A stretch of 64,000 nucleotides of DNA from Kitasatospora atroaurantiaca (GTDB taxonomy: Bacteria; Actinomycetota; Actinomycetes; Streptomycetales; Streptomycetaceae), in the NCBI RefSeq assembly GCF_007828955.1, contig NZ_VIVR01000001.1, positions 3,906,001-3,970,000 on the forward strand, read 5' to 3'. Made by a program: the position numbers and the translations under genes. The notes under the pieces were generated by a model that saw only the letters and a program-made list of their open reading frames with translations, was not told where the DNA came from and made no database searches. This document shows, in pieces, positions 19,182 through 33,845 of this stretch (the stretch's first letter is position 1; each line of letters opens with the position of its first letter).

Positions 19182-21128
19182 GTGGCTGACAGCAACAGCG
19201 ATCTCGTCGTGGTCTGGGCGAGGGTCGTCGAGCGACTGGTCAACGACACGAGCGTCGGGGACAAGGACAAGACGTGGGTGCGACGCACCCAGCCGATGTG
19301 GATGATGCACGACACCGCCCTGCTCGCGGCGCCCAACGAGTTCGCCAAGCAGGTGCTGGAAGGCCGGCTGCTGCCGCAGCTGAGCGAGGCGCTGAGCCGT
19401 GAGTTCGGGCGCCCGGTGCGGATCGCGGTGATGGTGGACGCCAACGCCGTCCCGCCCGCCGGGACGTCCGCCCCCGTCGAACCCCCGGCCGCGGCCGAAC
19501 CCCCGGCCGCGGCCGAGCCGCCGGCCCAGGAATGGCAGCAGCCCTACCGCGAGGAGCCGGAGTACGGCGGCCCCACCGCCGAGCCCGGCCGCTGGCCCAC
19601 CGCCGAGACCTACCCCGCGCCGGGCTACGGCCGCCCGTACGAGTCCGCACCCGCGCCCGACCAGGGCTACGAGCGCGGCCGGTACGACACCGCCGGCTAT
19701 GAGGAGCGGCCCGCTCCGTACGGCGGCGAGCAGCCCTCCTGGCACGGCCAGGGTCAGCGGCAGGGCGAAGGAGCCGGCGGCTGGGAGCCCCCGTACCGCG
19801 GCGAGGAGCCGACCTCCCGGGAGGGCACCACCGCCGCACAGGGCGACCTGTTCGGCGGCGCCTACGGGACGTCCTCGGAGGACCGGCCCCGCCCGGCGGC
19901 GCCGCGGCGGCTGCCGCCCGCTCCCCCACGCCCCCCGGCAGGGCAGCCCGAGCCGGGCGCTCTGCTGCCCGAGACCAGGCCGCAGGCCGGTCCCCCCGGG
20001 CGCACGGGCGCTGGCCTGCCCGAGCGCACCCCGAGCCCCGGCGTGCCCGCGCCGCCCGGTGCTCCACCGGCCGGCGGAGCACGCAAGGACGAGCCTGCGG
20101 CCCGGCTCAACCCGAAGTACCTCTTCGACACCTTCGTGATCGGCGCGTCCAACCGCTTCGCGCACGCGGCGGCAGTGGCGGTCGCCGAGGCCCCGGCCAA
20201 GGCGTACAACCCGCTCTTCATCTACGGCGAGTCCGGTCTGGGCAAGACCCACCTCCTGCACGCCATCGGGCACTACTCGCGCAGCCTCTTCCCGGGCACC
20301 CGGGTGCGGTACGTGAGCTCCGAGGAGTTCACCAACGAGTTCATCAACTCGATCCGGGACGGCAAGGCGGACGCGTTCCGCAAGCGGTACCGGGACATGG
20401 ACATCCTGCTCGTGGACGACGTCCAGTTCCTGGCGAGCAAGGAGTCCACGCAGGAGGAGTTCTTCCACACCTTCAACACGCTGCACAACGCCAACAAGCA
20501 GATCGTGCTGTCCTCGGACCGGCCGCCCAAGCAGCTGATCACCCTGGAGGACCGGCTCCGCAACCGCTTCGAGTGGGGGCTGATCACCGACGTCACCCCG
20601 CCGGAGCTGGAGACCCGGATCGCGATCCTGCGGAAGAAGGCGATCCAGGAGCAACTCAACGCTCCGGCCGACGTGTTGGAGTTCATCGCGTCCCGGATCA
20701 CCCGCAACATCCGCGAGCTGGAGGGCGCCCTGATCCGGGTGACCGCCTTCGCCAACCTCAACCGGGCCCCTGTGGACCTGGAGCTCGCCGGGATCGTCCT
20801 CAAGGACCTGATCCCCGGCGGGGACGAGGACGCGGGGCCGGAGATCACGGCGCAGGTCATCATGCAGCAGACGGCCGCGTACTTCGGGCTGGGTGTGGAC
20901 GACCTCTGCGGCTCCTCGCGCAGCCGGGTGCTGGTGACGGCCCGCCAGATCGCCATGTACCTGTGCCGGGAGCTCACCGACCTGTCGCTGCCCAAGATCG
21001 GCGCCCAGTTCGGCGGACGTGACCACACCACGGTGATGCACGCGGACCGGAAGATCCGCTCGCTGATGGCCGAGCGGCGGTCCATCTACAACCAGGTGAC
21101 GGAGCTGACCAACCGCATCAAGAGCTAG
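19182..21128 (+). CDS. dnaA: Chromosomal replication initiator DnaA
   Basis: AAA+ initiator that binds DnaA boxes and melts oriC. 648 residues: domain I (about 1-90), a long Pro/Gly/Tyr/Glu-rich linker (about 90-300) typical of Streptomyces, the AAA+ domain with Walker A (GESGLGKTH) and Walker B ([10 protein letters not shown]), and domain IV with the box-reading signature [17 protein letters not shown] 19182 gives the MADSNSDL N-terminus expected for the family. A DnaA box upstream suggests autoregulation. Confidence 0.97.
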   Translation: MADSNSDLVVVWARVVERLVNDTSVGDKDKTWVRRTQPMWMMHDTALLAAPNEFAKQVLEGRLLPQLSEALSREFGRPVRIAVMVDANAVPPAGTSAPVEPPAAAEPPAAAEPPAQEWQQPYREEPEYGGPTAEPGRWPTAETYPAPGYGRPYESAPAPDQGYERGRYDTAGYEERPAPYGGEQPSWHGQGQRQGEGAGGWEPPYRGEEPTSREGTTAAQGDLFGGAYGTSSEDRPRPAAPRRLPPAPPRPPAGQPEPGALLPETRPQAGPPGRTGAGLPERTPSPGVPAPPGAPPAGGARKDEPAARLNPKYLFDTFVIGASNRFAHAAAVAVAEAPAKAYNPLFIYGESGLGKTHLLHAIGHYSRSLFPGTRVRYVSSEEFTNEFINSIRDGKADAFRKRYRDMDILLVDDVQFLASKESTQEEFFHTFNTLHNANKQIVLSSDRPPKQLITLEDRLRNRFEWGLITDVTPPELETRIAILRKKAIQEQLNAPADVLEFIASRITRNIRELEGALIRVTAFANLNRAPVDLELAGIVLKDLIPGGDEDAGPEITAQVIMQQTAAYFGLGVDDLCGSSRSRVLVTARQIAMYLCRELTDLSLPKIGAQFGGRDHTTVMHADRKIRSLMAERRSIYNQVTELTNRIKS

Positions 21129-22042
21129 CCGTACGGGCCGCAGCAGCGCCCGTTGAAGGGGAGTCAGGGATCCTGGCTCCCCTTTGTCGTGTGTGGAATG
21201 CGATCCGGCGGGGCAGTATCCCGGCAGCCGACGCTTCGCCAGGCCGGCGGCCGCACCGAACATCTGACCGTCAATTCGAACAGGTCGGGCTCGTGGAGCG
21301 GCAATCCACAGGACCGGGTGGTTTCTCCCCGTCCACAACCCGGGGAGTCCCGGGTTATCCAGAATTCCTCCACAGGGCCGACGCGGCTACGCTCTTCCCC
21401 GCAGGTCAGGTGCCTGGGGACTTGTGCACAACAGTTATCCACAGGGTGTGGACAGTTGGCGGACCGTCAGACCGCCAAATGGGTTATCCACCGCCTGTCC
21501 CCAGGAAAGGGTCGGTTATCCCCAGGTTCTCCACAGCTGCATCCACAGTTCGACAACGTGCAGCGACTGTTCACCGCCCGGTGTGAAAGGCGTCACGTGA
21601 AGTTGACCGGGCCCCGTGGATAACCCGTCCATGATCTGGGGACGGGGCTGGGGATAACCTGTGGATACTCAGAGTGCCCTGTGGGTAACGCTCCGCTGTC
21701 CACAGCGAGCCCCGGTTGTCCACACTCCACGTCCACAGGACCTGTGGACGAAAAACCGCACCTGACCTGCGGAAACAGGGTTATCCACGGTATCCACAGG
21801 CCCTACTACTACCACTACACCTATAGACCACTGGACTCGGTTAACAGCGGGGTGGGCCGAAATCTGTGGACAACCGGACCCCGACATCTGTTCGGCTTGC
21901 TTCCGCCCGATTGCCCCGTCTGTCGGTGGAGTGCGTCAGACTGTCCTTCGGCAACTGGAAGCCGGAGGGCCGAGCCCCGCGGTCAGGTGCCAGTAGACGA
22001 TCAAGAGCGCAAGCGACAGCAGGATCCAGGAGGCGGTTACCG
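21129..22042. other. oriC: Chromosomal replication origin oriC
   Basis: The 914-bp dnaA-dnaN spacer has no gene but is packed with DnaA boxes in both orientations. Perfect or near-perfect boxes include TTATCCACA at 21435-21443, TTATCCACC at 21484-21492, TTGTCCACA at 21716-21724, the pair TTATCCACG/GTATCCACA at 21781-21798, and TGTGGACAA at 21865-21873. More than ten degenerate boxes lie between them. This is the standard Streptomyces oriC position. Confidence 0.96.
21781..21820. promoter_or_regulatory. Tandem DnaA boxes followed by a DnaA-trio-like element
   Basis: Two abutting DnaA boxes (21781-21798) are followed by a short GC stretch and then CTACTACTACCACTAC (21802-21817). The opposite strand reads repeated TAG triplets. 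The order box-box-GC-triplets matches the B. subtilis unwinding element where DnaA loads on single-stranded triplets. Likely the melting site. Confidence 0.6.
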
Positions 22043-23173
22043 GTGAAGTTCCGGGTGGAGCGTGATGTCCTCGCGGAGGCGGTGGCCTGGGCTGCTCGCA
22101 GCCTCCCGGCGCGGCCGCCGGTGCCGGTGCTGGCCGGCCTGCTGCTGACGGCACAGGAGGGCAGCCTGGCCCTCTCCGGTTTCGACTACGAGGTCTCGGC
22201 CCGGGTCGAGCTGGAGGCCGACGTCGAGGAGGCCGGCACCGTCCTGGTCTCCGGCCGGCTGCTGAACGACATCTCGCGCAACCTTCCCAACAGGCCTGTG
22301 GAGATCTCCACCGACGGCATGCGGGTCAGCGTGGTCTGCGGCAGCTCGCGATTCACACTCCCCACCCTCCCTGTGGACGAGTACCCCGCCCTGCCCCAGA
22401 TGCCCACCGCGACCGGCACGGTCTCCGGCGAGGTCTTCGCCTCCGCCGTCAGCCAGGCCGCCGTGGCCGCCGGGCGCGACGACACCCTGCCGGTGCTCAC
22501 CGGTGTGCGGGTCGAGATCGAGGGCGACCGGATCACCCTGGCCGCCACCGACCGGTACCGCTTCGCCGTCCGCGAGCTGCTGTGGAAGCCCGAGCAGGCC
22601 GACATCTCCGCCGTCGCCCTGGTCCCGGCCAAGACGCTGCAGGACATCGCCAAGTCCCTGGGCAGCGGCGACACGGTCTCCATCGCGCTGGCCTCCGGCG
22701 GTGCGGGCGAGGGCCTGATCGGGTTCGAGGGTGCCGGGCGCCGGACCACCACCCGCCTGCTGGAGGGTGAGTTCCCGAAGTTCCGCAGCCTCTTCCCGAC
22801 CGAGTTCAGTGCGATCGCGGCGATCCAGACCCAGCCCTTCCTGGAGGCGCTCAAGCGCGTCTCGCTGGTCGCCGAGCGGAACACCCCGGTCCGGCTGAGC
22901 TTCGAGCAGGGTGTGCTCACGCTGGAGGCCGGTTCGGGCGACGACGCCCAGGCCACCGAGCGGATCGACGCCGACCTCGAGGGCGACGACATCTCGATCG
23001 CGTTCAACCCGGGCTACCTGGAGGAGGGCCTCAAGGCCATCGACTCCGCGTACGCCCAGCTCAGCTTCACCACCTCGACCAAGCCGGCCCTGCTCAGCGG
23101 CAAGCCCGCGGTGGACGCCGAGGCGGACGAGGCCTACCAGTACCTGATCATGCCGGTCCGCCTCTCGGGCTGA
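22043..23173 (+). CDS. dnaN: DNA polymerase III sliding clamp (beta subunit)
   Basis: 376 residues, normal length; beginning MKFRVERDVLAEAV, with three clamp subdomains and the terminal YLIMPVRL motif. It dimerises into the ring that tethers the replicative polymerase. GTG 22043 has AGGAGG nine bases upstream. It is the first gene to the right of oriC. Confidence 0.97.
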   Translation: MKFRVERDVLAEAVAWAARSLPARPPVPVLAGLLLTAQEGSLALSGFDYEVSARVELEADVEEAGTVLVSGRLLNDISRNLPNRPVEISTDGMRVSVVCGSSRFTLPTLPVDEYPALPQMPTATGTVSGEVFASAVSQAAVAAGRDDTLPVLTGVRVEIEGDRITLAATDRYRFAVRELLWKPEQADISAVALVPAKTLQDIAKSLGSGDTVSIALASGGAGEGLIGFEGAGRRTTTRLLEGEFPKFRSLFPTEFSAIAAIQTQPFLEALKRVSLVAERNTPVRLSFEQGVLTLEAGSGDDAQATERIDADLEGDDISIAFNPGYLEEGLKAIDSAYAQLSFTTSTKPALLSGKPAVDAEADEAYQYLIMPVRLSG

Positions 23174-23203
23174 CCCGTTGTCCCCAGGCTGGGGGTAACG
23201 ACA

Positions 23204-23331
23204 GGGGCGCGGGGAACTGCGCGAATCGGAAGGGCAGACCGATCAGCCGGGTACGCCGGACCAGTTGCAACCGGCACCCGGAGAGCGGCTGCAGCACTGA
23301 GCCTTCCGATTCGCGCAGTTCCCCGCGCCCC
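23204..23331. repeat. Intergenic inverted repeat with 30-bp arms
   Basis: Perfect 30-bp arms (23204-23233 and 23302-23331; outer part GGGGCGCGGGGAACTGCGCG) flank 68 bp, between dnaN and gnd. The outer 20 bp recur at 25524. It may act as the dnaN terminator. Confidence 0.8.
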
Positions 23332-23436
23332 CAGTGGTTGGCCGCCTGCCCTGTTGCGCCCGGGCATCGGCGTAGGCTCTGGCTGTGCGGCAACGGCGCC
23401 GCCGTCAGGCACGAAACCACAGGTAAGGACTTGGTC

Positions 23437-24312
23437 ATGGAGCTCGGCCTCATCGGTCTCGGCAAGATGGGCGGCAACATGCGCGAGCGCATCCGCCGCG
23501 CCGGCCACACCGTCATCGGCTACGACCGCAACCCGGATCTCGCCGACGTCGACAGCCTCGAGGAGCTCGTCAGCAAGCTCGAGGGCCCGCGCGTGGTCTG
23601 GGTCATGGTCCCGGCCGGAGGCCCGACCCAGGAGACCGTGGACCAGCTCGCCGAGCTGCTCTCCCCCGGTGACGTGGTGGTCGACGGCGGCAACTCGCGC
23701 TGGACCGACGACGTCAAGCACGCCGAGACGCTGGCCGCCAAGGGCATCGGCTTCGTCGACTGCGGCGTCTCCGGCGGTGTCTGGGGCCTGGAGAACGGCT
23801 ACGCGCTGATGTACGGCGGCGAGGCCGAGTACGTCGCCAAGGTCCAGCCGGTCTTCGACGCGCTCAAGCCCGAGGGCGAGTTCGGCTCCGTCCACGCGGG
23901 CAAGGTCGGCGCCGGCCACTTCGCGAAGATGGTCCACAACGGCATCGAGTACGCGATGATGCAGGCCTTCGCCGAGGGCTGGGAGCTGCTGGAGGCGGCC
24001 CCCGAGGTCACCGACGTGCGCGAGGTCTTCCGCAGCTGGCAGGAGGGCACGGTCATCCGCTCCTGGCTGCTCGACCTGGCCGTCCGCGCCCTGGACGACG
24101 ACGAGCACCTGGCGAAGCTCAAGGGCTGGGCCGCCGACTCCGGCGAGGGCCGCTGGACCGTCGAGGCCGCGATCGACCACGCCGTTCCGCTCCCGGCCAT
24201 CACCGCCTCGCTCTTCGCCCGCTTCGCGTCCCGCCAGGACGACTCCCCGCAGATGAAGATGATCGCCGCCCTGCGCAACCAGTTCGGCGGCCACGCGGTC
24301 GAGTCCAAGTAA
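23437..24312 (+). CDS. gnd: 6-phosphogluconate dehydrogenase (decarboxylating, short type)
   Basis: Oxidises 6-phosphogluconate to ribulose 5-phosphate and CO2 (pentose phosphate pathway). 291 residues, the short GndA type. The Rossmann motif is GLGKMGGNM; the residues after the second strand (GYDRNP) fit NAD rather than NADP preference. Substrate-binding GNSR and the catalytic lysine region ([13 protein letters not shown]) are present. ATG 23437 follows AAGGA. Its place between dnaN and recF is conserved in streptomycetes. Confidence 0.93.
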   Translation: MELGLIGLGKMGGNMRERIRRAGHTVIGYDRNPDLADVDSLEELVSKLEGPRVVWVMVPAGGPTQETVDQLAELLSPGDVVVDGGNSRWTDDVKHAETLAAKGIGFVDCGVSGGVWGLENGYALMYGGEAEYVAKVQPVFDALKPEGEFGSVHAGKVGAGHFAKMVHNGIEYAMMQAFAEGWELLEAAPEVTDVREVFRSWQEGTVIRSWLLDLAVRALDDDEHLAKLKGWAADSGEGRWTVEAAIDHAVPLPAITASLFARFASRQDDSPQMKMIAALRNQFGGHAVESK

Positions 24313-24346
24313 GCAGTCGCAGAGAAGGCGAGCGCAGTTCACAGCC

Positions 24347-25483
24347 ATGCATGTCGCGCATCTGTCGCTCGCCGACTTCCGTTCCTACGCCCGGGTCGAG
24401 GTACCCCTGGACCCGGGCGTGACGGCCTTCGTCGGCCCCAACGGCCAGGGCAAGACCAACCTGGTCGAGGCCATCGGCTACATCGCCACCCTGGGCAGCC
24501 ACCGGGTGGCCACCGACGCCCCGCTGATCCGGCTCGGCGCGGAACGGGCGGTGATCCGCACCAGCATCGTGCGGGACGGCCGCACCACCCTGGTCGAACT
24601 GGAGATCACCCCGGGCAAGGCCAACCGGGCCCGGATCAACCGCTCCGACAACGTCCGCCCGCGCGATGTCCTCGGCCTGCTGCGCACCGTCCTCTTCGCC
24701 CCCGAGGACCTCAGCCTCGTCAAGGGCGACCCGGGCGAACGCCGCCGCTTCCTGGACGAGCTGCTCACCGCCCGGGCCCCCCGGCTGGCGGGCGTGCGAC
24801 AGGACTACGAGCGTGTGCTCAAGCAGCGCAACGCCCTGCTGAAGACCGCCGCGATGGCCCGCCGCGGCGGCGGCACGGGCAAGGCCGGCGACCTCTCCAC
24901 GCTCGAGGTCTGGGACGGTCATCTCGCCCGGGCCGGCGCCGAGTTGACGGCCTTCCGGCTGCAGCTGGTGGCGGCCCTGCAGCCGCTGGTGGCGCAGGCG
25001 TACGAGCAGCTGGCACCCGGAGGCGGCGAGACCGTCCTGGAGTACCGCAGCTCCTTCGAGGGTGCCCTCCCCACCAGCCGCGAGGAGGCCGAGCAGCAAC
25101 TGCTCGCGGCTCTTCAGGAGGCCAGGCCGCAGGAGGTCGCGCGGGGCCTGACGCTGGTCGGGCCGCACCGGGACGAGCTCGGGCTGAAGCTGGGGCCGCT
25201 GCCCGCGAAGGGGTACGCGAGCCATGGTGAGTCCTGGTCGTACGCGCTGGCGCTGCGGCTGGCCTCGTACGAGCTGCTGCGGTCCGACGGCGGCGAGCCG
25301 GTGCTGATCCTGGACGACGTCTTCGCCGAGCTGGACGCCAGGAGGCGGGACCAGCTGGCGGAGCTGGTCGCGGGCGCCGAGCAGGTGCTGGTGACGGCGG
25401 CGGTGCCGGAGGACGTGCCCAAGGCGCTGTCCGGCGCCCGCTTCGCGGTGGCCGACGGCCAGGTCACCCGCCTCGACTCCTGA
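24347..25483 (+). CDS. recF: DNA replication and repair protein RecF
   Basis: SMC-like ATPase that helps load RecA at gapped DNA. 378 residues; Walker A ([10 protein letters not shown]), the ABC-type signature region and Walker B ([11 protein letters not shown]) are intact. ATG 24347 gives the conserved [15 protein letters not shown]-terminus. It lies 34 bp after gnd. Confidence 0.96.
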   Translation: MHVAHLSLADFRSYARVEVPLDPGVTAFVGPNGQGKTNLVEAIGYIATLGSHRVATDAPLIRLGAERAVIRTSIVRDGRTTLVELEITPGKANRARINRSDNVRPRDVLGLLRTVLFAPEDLSLVKGDPGERRRFLDELLTARAPRLAGVRQDYERVLKQRNALLKTAAMARRGGGTGKAGDLSTLEVWDGHLARAGAELTAFRLQLVAALQPLVAQAYEQLAPGGGETVLEYRSSFEGALPTSREEAEQQLLAALQEARPQEVARGLTLVGPHRDELGLKLGPLPAKGYASHGESWSYALALRLASYELLRSDGGEPVLILDDVFAELDARRRDQLAELVAGAEQVLVTAAVPEDVPKALSGARFAVADGQVTRLDS

Positions 25484-25523
25484 GCGGCCGAGCTCAGCCT
25501 CGATGCTGTGGGGCAGCCCGACA

Positions 25524-25597
25524 GGGGCGCGGGGAACTGCGCGCCGCGGTAGGGCACACGTTGTCGCCTTCCGATCTCGCGCAGTTCCCCGCGCCCC
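25524..25597. repeat. Second copy of the GGGGCGCGGGGAACTGCGCG inverted repeat
   Basis: Perfect 20-bp arms (25524-25543 and 25578-25597) flank 34 bp in the recF-DUF721 spacer. The arms match the outer part of the repeat at 23204; the interior differs. Confidence 0.8.
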
Positions 25598-25693
25598 CGC
25601 GGGTTACCCCGGAGCCATGAGGACGGGGGCGCCGCGGCTGTCTCACCGACCCCCTAAGCTGGACTGTCCACAGCCTGGGGAAAGGAGATCGCG

Positions 25694-26218
25694 GTGAGCG
25701 ATCAGGAGTCGAGGACCCCAGAGCTGTCCGGTGTGGATCTGGCCCGGGTGGCGTTGCGGGCGGCGAAGGAGCAGGCCAGGCAGCGCGGCGAGCAGGTGCG
25801 GGAGAAGCGCGAGGCGAAGCGGCACGGTCTGCGGAGCGGGGCGCGCGCGGACGGCCGTGATCCGGTGCCGCTGGGGGCGGCGCTGAACCGGCTGATCACC
25901 GAGCGGGGCTGGGAGGCGCCGGCCGCGGTGGGCGGTGTGATGGGGCGCTGGTCGCAGATCGTCGGGCCGGACATCGCGGCGCACTGCGAGCCCAAGCACT
26001 ACGCGGAGGCCGAGGCGGTCCTGACCGTGCAGTGCGACTCGACCGCCTGGGCCACGCAACTCCGGCTGTTGGCACGCCAGTTGGTGGCCCGGTTGAATCA
26101 CGAGCTCGGCCACGGCACGGTCCGGGTGATCAAGGTACTGGGGCCGGACGCGCCCGCCCGGGGTTACGGCCGGCTGCGCGCGCCGGGCAGCAAGGGGCCC
26201 GGGGACACCTGGGGGTGA
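25694..26218 (+). CDS. DUF721 (DciA-like) family protein
   Basis: 174 residues; a basic N-terminal segment followed by the DUF721 domain (WSQIVGPDIAAHCEP, then the LTVQCDSTAWATQLRLL strand and helix). DUF721 includes DciA, the helicase-loading partner of DnaB in bacteria lacking DnaC, so a role in replication initiation is plausible. GTG 25694 has AAAGGAG at good spacing. It sits between recF and gyrB, as in other actinobacteria. Confidence 0.9.
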   Translation: MSDQESRTPELSGVDLARVALRAAKEQARQRGEQVREKREAKRHGLRSGARADGRDPVPLGAALNRLITERGWEAPAAVGGVMGRWSQIVGPDIAAHCEPKHYAEAEAVLTVQCDSTAWATQLRLLARQLVARLNHELGHGTVRVIKVLGPDAPARGYGRLRAPGSKGPGDTWG

Positions 26219-26406
26219 CGCCCCGAATCGGGAAGCTGATCCTCCGGAACCGCTGACGGCCCTTTTGAGCGCTCTCAGCCCCCCTGGCGAGTATCGGGAC
26301 ATGTGCGGAGGGGATTCAGGGCGGCACATCTGCCCTCAGAGGCTGCCAAACGGCCATCTCTGTCAGTCCTACCGGTAGACTAAGAGCCAAACACTGTTGC
26401 TCGTAG

Positions 26407-28491
<2,085 letters not shown>

Positions 28492-28544
28492 TCCCCGACC
28501 GGGAGCCCACGTACCAGTCACGCGTGAAAGGAAACTGACCACCA

Positions 28545-31145
<2,601 letters not shown>

Positions 31146-31291
31146 CCGCAAGCCCTGGCGGCCGGTGTCCGCCCGTCCTCGGGCGGGCATCGGCCGCTGA
31201 CCAGTACCGGGCAATCCGGCCGGGCGCTGGACGAGAGTGAGTGACCAGGGCGGAGACCGCCGGCCTGGCGGGTAACTGCGGGAGGACCAGG

Positions 31292-32083
31292 GTGAGTGGA
31301 GCCACGGGTGCTGCGGGAGGTGCCGCAGGCGGGCTGCCAGGTGCTGGACAGGGCGGGACGCCGTACGGCGGTGTGCCGCAGCGTCCGGCCGAGCACCCGG
31401 CCGCGTCCACCTCGCTGATGCCGCCGGTCGCTTCGGCCGGCCAGGCGAGCGGGGCGTCGTACGGCGGCCCGGGTGGCGCTGTGTCCGGTGGTCTGCCGGC
31501 CGGCGTGCCCGCCGGTGTGCCGCAGCCGCCCGCCCATCCGCCGGCACAGCCGCCGACGGCTCCGGCGGGGTTCTCCCAGCCGACCACGTACGCCAAGGGG
31601 CAGCCGACCCCGGCGCGCGGTACCCGGGTCAACGCGGGCGCCGCAGGCTCGGTGGGCGCTCCGGCGGCCCGCCGTCCCGGGCCTGCCCCGGCGGCCGCTG
31701 CGGCAGGCGGGCGGGTCCGCAAGGCGCGGCTTCGGGTGACCAAGGCCGACCCGTGGTCGGTCATGAAGGTGAGCTTCCTGCTGTCGCTCGCGGTCGGCGT
31801 GATCATCATCGTGGCGTCCGCCGTGCTGTGGATGACGCTCAACGCGCTCGGCGTCTTCGACTCGATCGGCAGCACCCTGAAGGAGGTCACCGGCTCGGAC
31901 ACGAGCGGTGGCGTCAACCTGATGGACTACGTCGGCTTCGGCCGGGTCATGGTCTTCACCACGCTGATCGCGGTGGTGGACGTGGTGCTGATGACGGCCC
32001 TGGCCACTCTCTCGGCGTTCATCTACAACACGGCGGCAGGCTTCACCGGCGGCGTCGAGCTGACGCTTGCCGAGGAGGACTGA
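31292..32083 (+). CDS. DUF3566 family membrane protein
   Basis: 263 residues: a Gly/Ala/Pro-rich cytoplasmic N-terminus of about 145 residues, then the DUF3566 domain (from RLRVTKADPWSVMK) with two transmembrane helices (about 170-190 and 220-245). Conserved directly after gyrA in actinobacteria; function unknown. GTG 31292 is chosen because GGAGG lies 6-7 nt upstream; an in-frame GTG at 31241 lacks such a site. Confidence 0.9.
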   Translation: MSGATGAAGGAAGGLPGAGQGGTPYGGVPQRPAEHPAASTSLMPPVASAGQASGASYGGPGGAVSGGLPAGVPAGVPQPPAHPPAQPPTAPAGFSQPTTYAKGQPTPARGTRVNAGAAGSVGAPAARRPGPAPAAAAAGGRVRKARLRVTKADPWSVMKVSFLLSLAVGVIIIVASAVLWMTLNALGVFDSIGSTLKEVTGSDTSGGVNLMDYVGFGRVMVFTTLIAVVDVVLMTALATLSAFIYNTAAGFTGGVELTLAEED

Positions 32084-32105
32084 CACACCGTCGGACGTGT
32101 GGAAT

Positions 32106-32146
32106 CAGCGGGCCCCGAAGGCTGTTGCAGCCTTCGGGGCCCGCTG
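32106..32146. terminator. Hairpin terminator of the gyrB-gyrA-DUF3566 operon
   Basis: Perfect 19-bp stem (arm begins CAGCGGGCCCC) with a 3-nt loop, 22 bp after the DUF3566 stop. Confidence 0.88.
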
Positions 32147-32287
32147 GCATTCGGGTGACAGCGCTCCACGCCCCGGCGTGCCGTCCGATGCGGCGGCGGC
32201 GGGCGTGGGTTAGCTGTCCGCGTTGTCCGGATCGGGCGGACGGGTGTACGCAGGTGGTTGGCGGGTAGGGCTGGTCGGAGGCGCGCC

Positions 32288-33682
32288 ATGGCTGAGGTCG
32301 CAACGGAACTGGTCGGGGCTCTTGAGGGGATGCTCGGGACACGGCTCCCGGTCCGCGTCCAGGCGTCCTGGGACGGCAGCACGGCCGGGCCGCCCGGTGC
32401 TCCCCTGCTGGTGCTGCGCAACCGCCGCGCGCTGCGGCGGCTGATCTGGCAGCCGGGTGAGCTGGGCCTGGCCCGGGCGTACGTCTCGGGGGACTTGGAG
32501 CTCGCGCCGGAGACGGACCTGTACGAGGTGCTGGCGGCGGTCGCGGAGTTCCAGGAGCGCCCCGAGGTGCTCGCGCACCGGCTGGGTGCCCGCGACCTGT
32601 TGGGCGCCCACGGCCGCCGGCTGCTGGGCGCGGCGCTGCGGTCCGGCGCGATCGGCCCGCAGCCCGCACCGCCGCCGGAGGAGGTCCGTGCGGTGAAGGG
32701 GCGGCTGCACAGCCGGGGCCGGGACCGGGCCGCCATCAGCCACCACTATGACGTCGGCAACGACTTCTACGGCCTGGTGCTGGGCTCCTCGATGGTCTAC
32801 TCGTGCGCGTACTGGGTGCCCGGCGCCAAGAGCCTGGAGGACGCCCAGGAGGCCAAGCTCGACCTGATCTGCCGCAAGCTGGGCCTGCGGCCGGGGGTGC
32901 GGCTGCTGGACGTGGGCTGCGGCTGGGGTTCACTGCTGCTGCACGCGGCGAAGCACTACGGCGTGAGCGCGGTCGGGGTATCGATCTCGGCGGCGCAGGT
33001 CGCACTGGCGCAGCGGCGGGTGGCCGAGGCGGGGCTCGCCGGGCAGGTCGAGGTCCGGCTGCAGGACTACCGGGAGATCCCGGACGGGCCGTTCGACGCG
33101 ATCTCCAGCGTCGGGATGGCCGAGCACGTCGGTTCCACCCAGTACCGGACGTACGCCGAGGGCCTGCACGGGCTGCTGAAGTCGGGCGGCCGCCTGCTCA
33201 ACCACCAGATCGCCCGCCGCCCGACCCCGGCCGGCGAGCCGCACGTGCCCAGCCCCTTCATCACGCGGTACGTCTTCCCGGACGGCGAGCTGTCGCCGGT
33301 CGGTACGACGGTGTCGCTGCTGGAGGAGGCCGGCTTCGAGGTGCGGGACGTGGAGGCGCTGCGGGAGCACTACGCGCTGACCCTGCGGGAGTGGGTGGCC
33401 AACCTGGAGGGGCACTGGACGGAGGCCGTCCGGCTGGTGGGCCGGGGGCGGGCCCGGGTGTGGCGGCTGTACATGGCGGCGTCGGCGGTGGCCTTCGAGG
33501 CCAACCAGATCGGGGTCAACCAGGTGCTGGCCGTGCGGACGGGAGCGGGCGGCGAGAGCGGCCTGCCGGCCACCCGGGAGGAGTGGCTGACCGGGCGGCG
33601 GGGCGCTGAGCTGGGGCGGCCCGACGGCGGGACGGAGGCGGCCGCGGATACGGATTTGGGAGATCGGCCGTCGGTCCGCTAA
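32288..33682 (+). CDS. Cyclopropane-fatty-acyl-phospholipid synthase-like methyltransferase
   Basis: 464 residues. The CFA-synthase N-terminal domain precedes the SAM-dependent methyltransferase domain (SHHYDVGNDFYGLVLG; SAM motif LLDVGCGWGSLLLHAAKHYG). Family members transfer a methylene or methyl group from SAM to unsaturated phospholipid acyl chains; the exact product cannot be told here. ATG 32288 has GGAGG six bases upstream. It sits between the gyrase operon and tRNA-Ile. Confidence 0.88.
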   Translation: MAEVATELVGALEGMLGTRLPVRVQASWDGSTAGPPGAPLLVLRNRRALRRLIWQPGELGLARAYVSGDLELAPETDLYEVLAAVAEFQERPEVLAHRLGARDLLGAHGRRLLGAALRSGAIGPQPAPPPEEVRAVKGRLHSRGRDRAAISHHYDVGNDFYGLVLGSSMVYSCAYWVPGAKSLEDAQEAKLDLICRKLGLRPGVRLLDVGCGWGSLLLHAAKHYGVSAVGVSISAAQVALAQRRVAEAGLAGQVEVRLQDYREIPDGPFDAISSVGMAEHVGSTQYRTYAEGLHGLLKSGGRLLNHQIARRPTPAGEPHVPSPFITRYVFPDGELSPVGTTVSLLEEAGFEVRDVEALREHYALTLREWVANLEGHWTEAVRLVGRGRARVWRLYMAASAVAFEANQIGVNQVLAVRTGAGGESGLPATREEWLTGRRGAELGRPDGGTEAAADTDLGDRPSVR

Positions 33683-33698
33683 TCTTTCAGTGCGGCAA

Positions 33699-33772
33699 GG
33701 GCCTATAGCTCAGACGGTTAGAGCGCTTCCCTGATAAGGAAGAGGCCACAGGTTCAAGTCCTGTTAGGCCCA
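33699..33772 (+). tRNA. tRNA-Ile (anticodon GAU)
   Basis: 74 nt; the acceptor stem GGGCCTA pairs with TAGGCCC. The anticodon loop CTGATAA gives GAU, and the T-arm GGTTCAAGTCC is standard. CCA is not encoded. The 3' part from the anticodon onward is the attachment core of the integrated element, which restores the gene. Confidence 0.97.
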
Positions 33773-33778
33773 CCTGCA
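33731..33778. repeat. Attachment site at the tRNA-Ile end (att core)
   Basis: 48 bp from the anticodon loop of tRNA-Ile to just past its 3' end, repeated exactly at 44953-45000. The repeat extends 6 bp beyond the tRNA. Confidence 0.95.
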
Positions 33779-33779
33779 G

Positions 33780-33813
33780 AAAGACCCCGGTCACCTAGTG
33801 GCCGGGGTCTTTT
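33780..33813 (+). terminator. Hairpin terminator downstream of tRNA-Ile, supplied by the element
   Basis: Stem of about 15 bp (AAAGACCCCGG pairing with CCGGGGTCTTT) followed by TT. It lies inside the element, so it replaces the native tRNA terminator now found at 45001-45036. Confidence 0.85.
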
Positions 33814-33845
33814 GACATCCACGATTCGACAACTACGGCTGTGGA

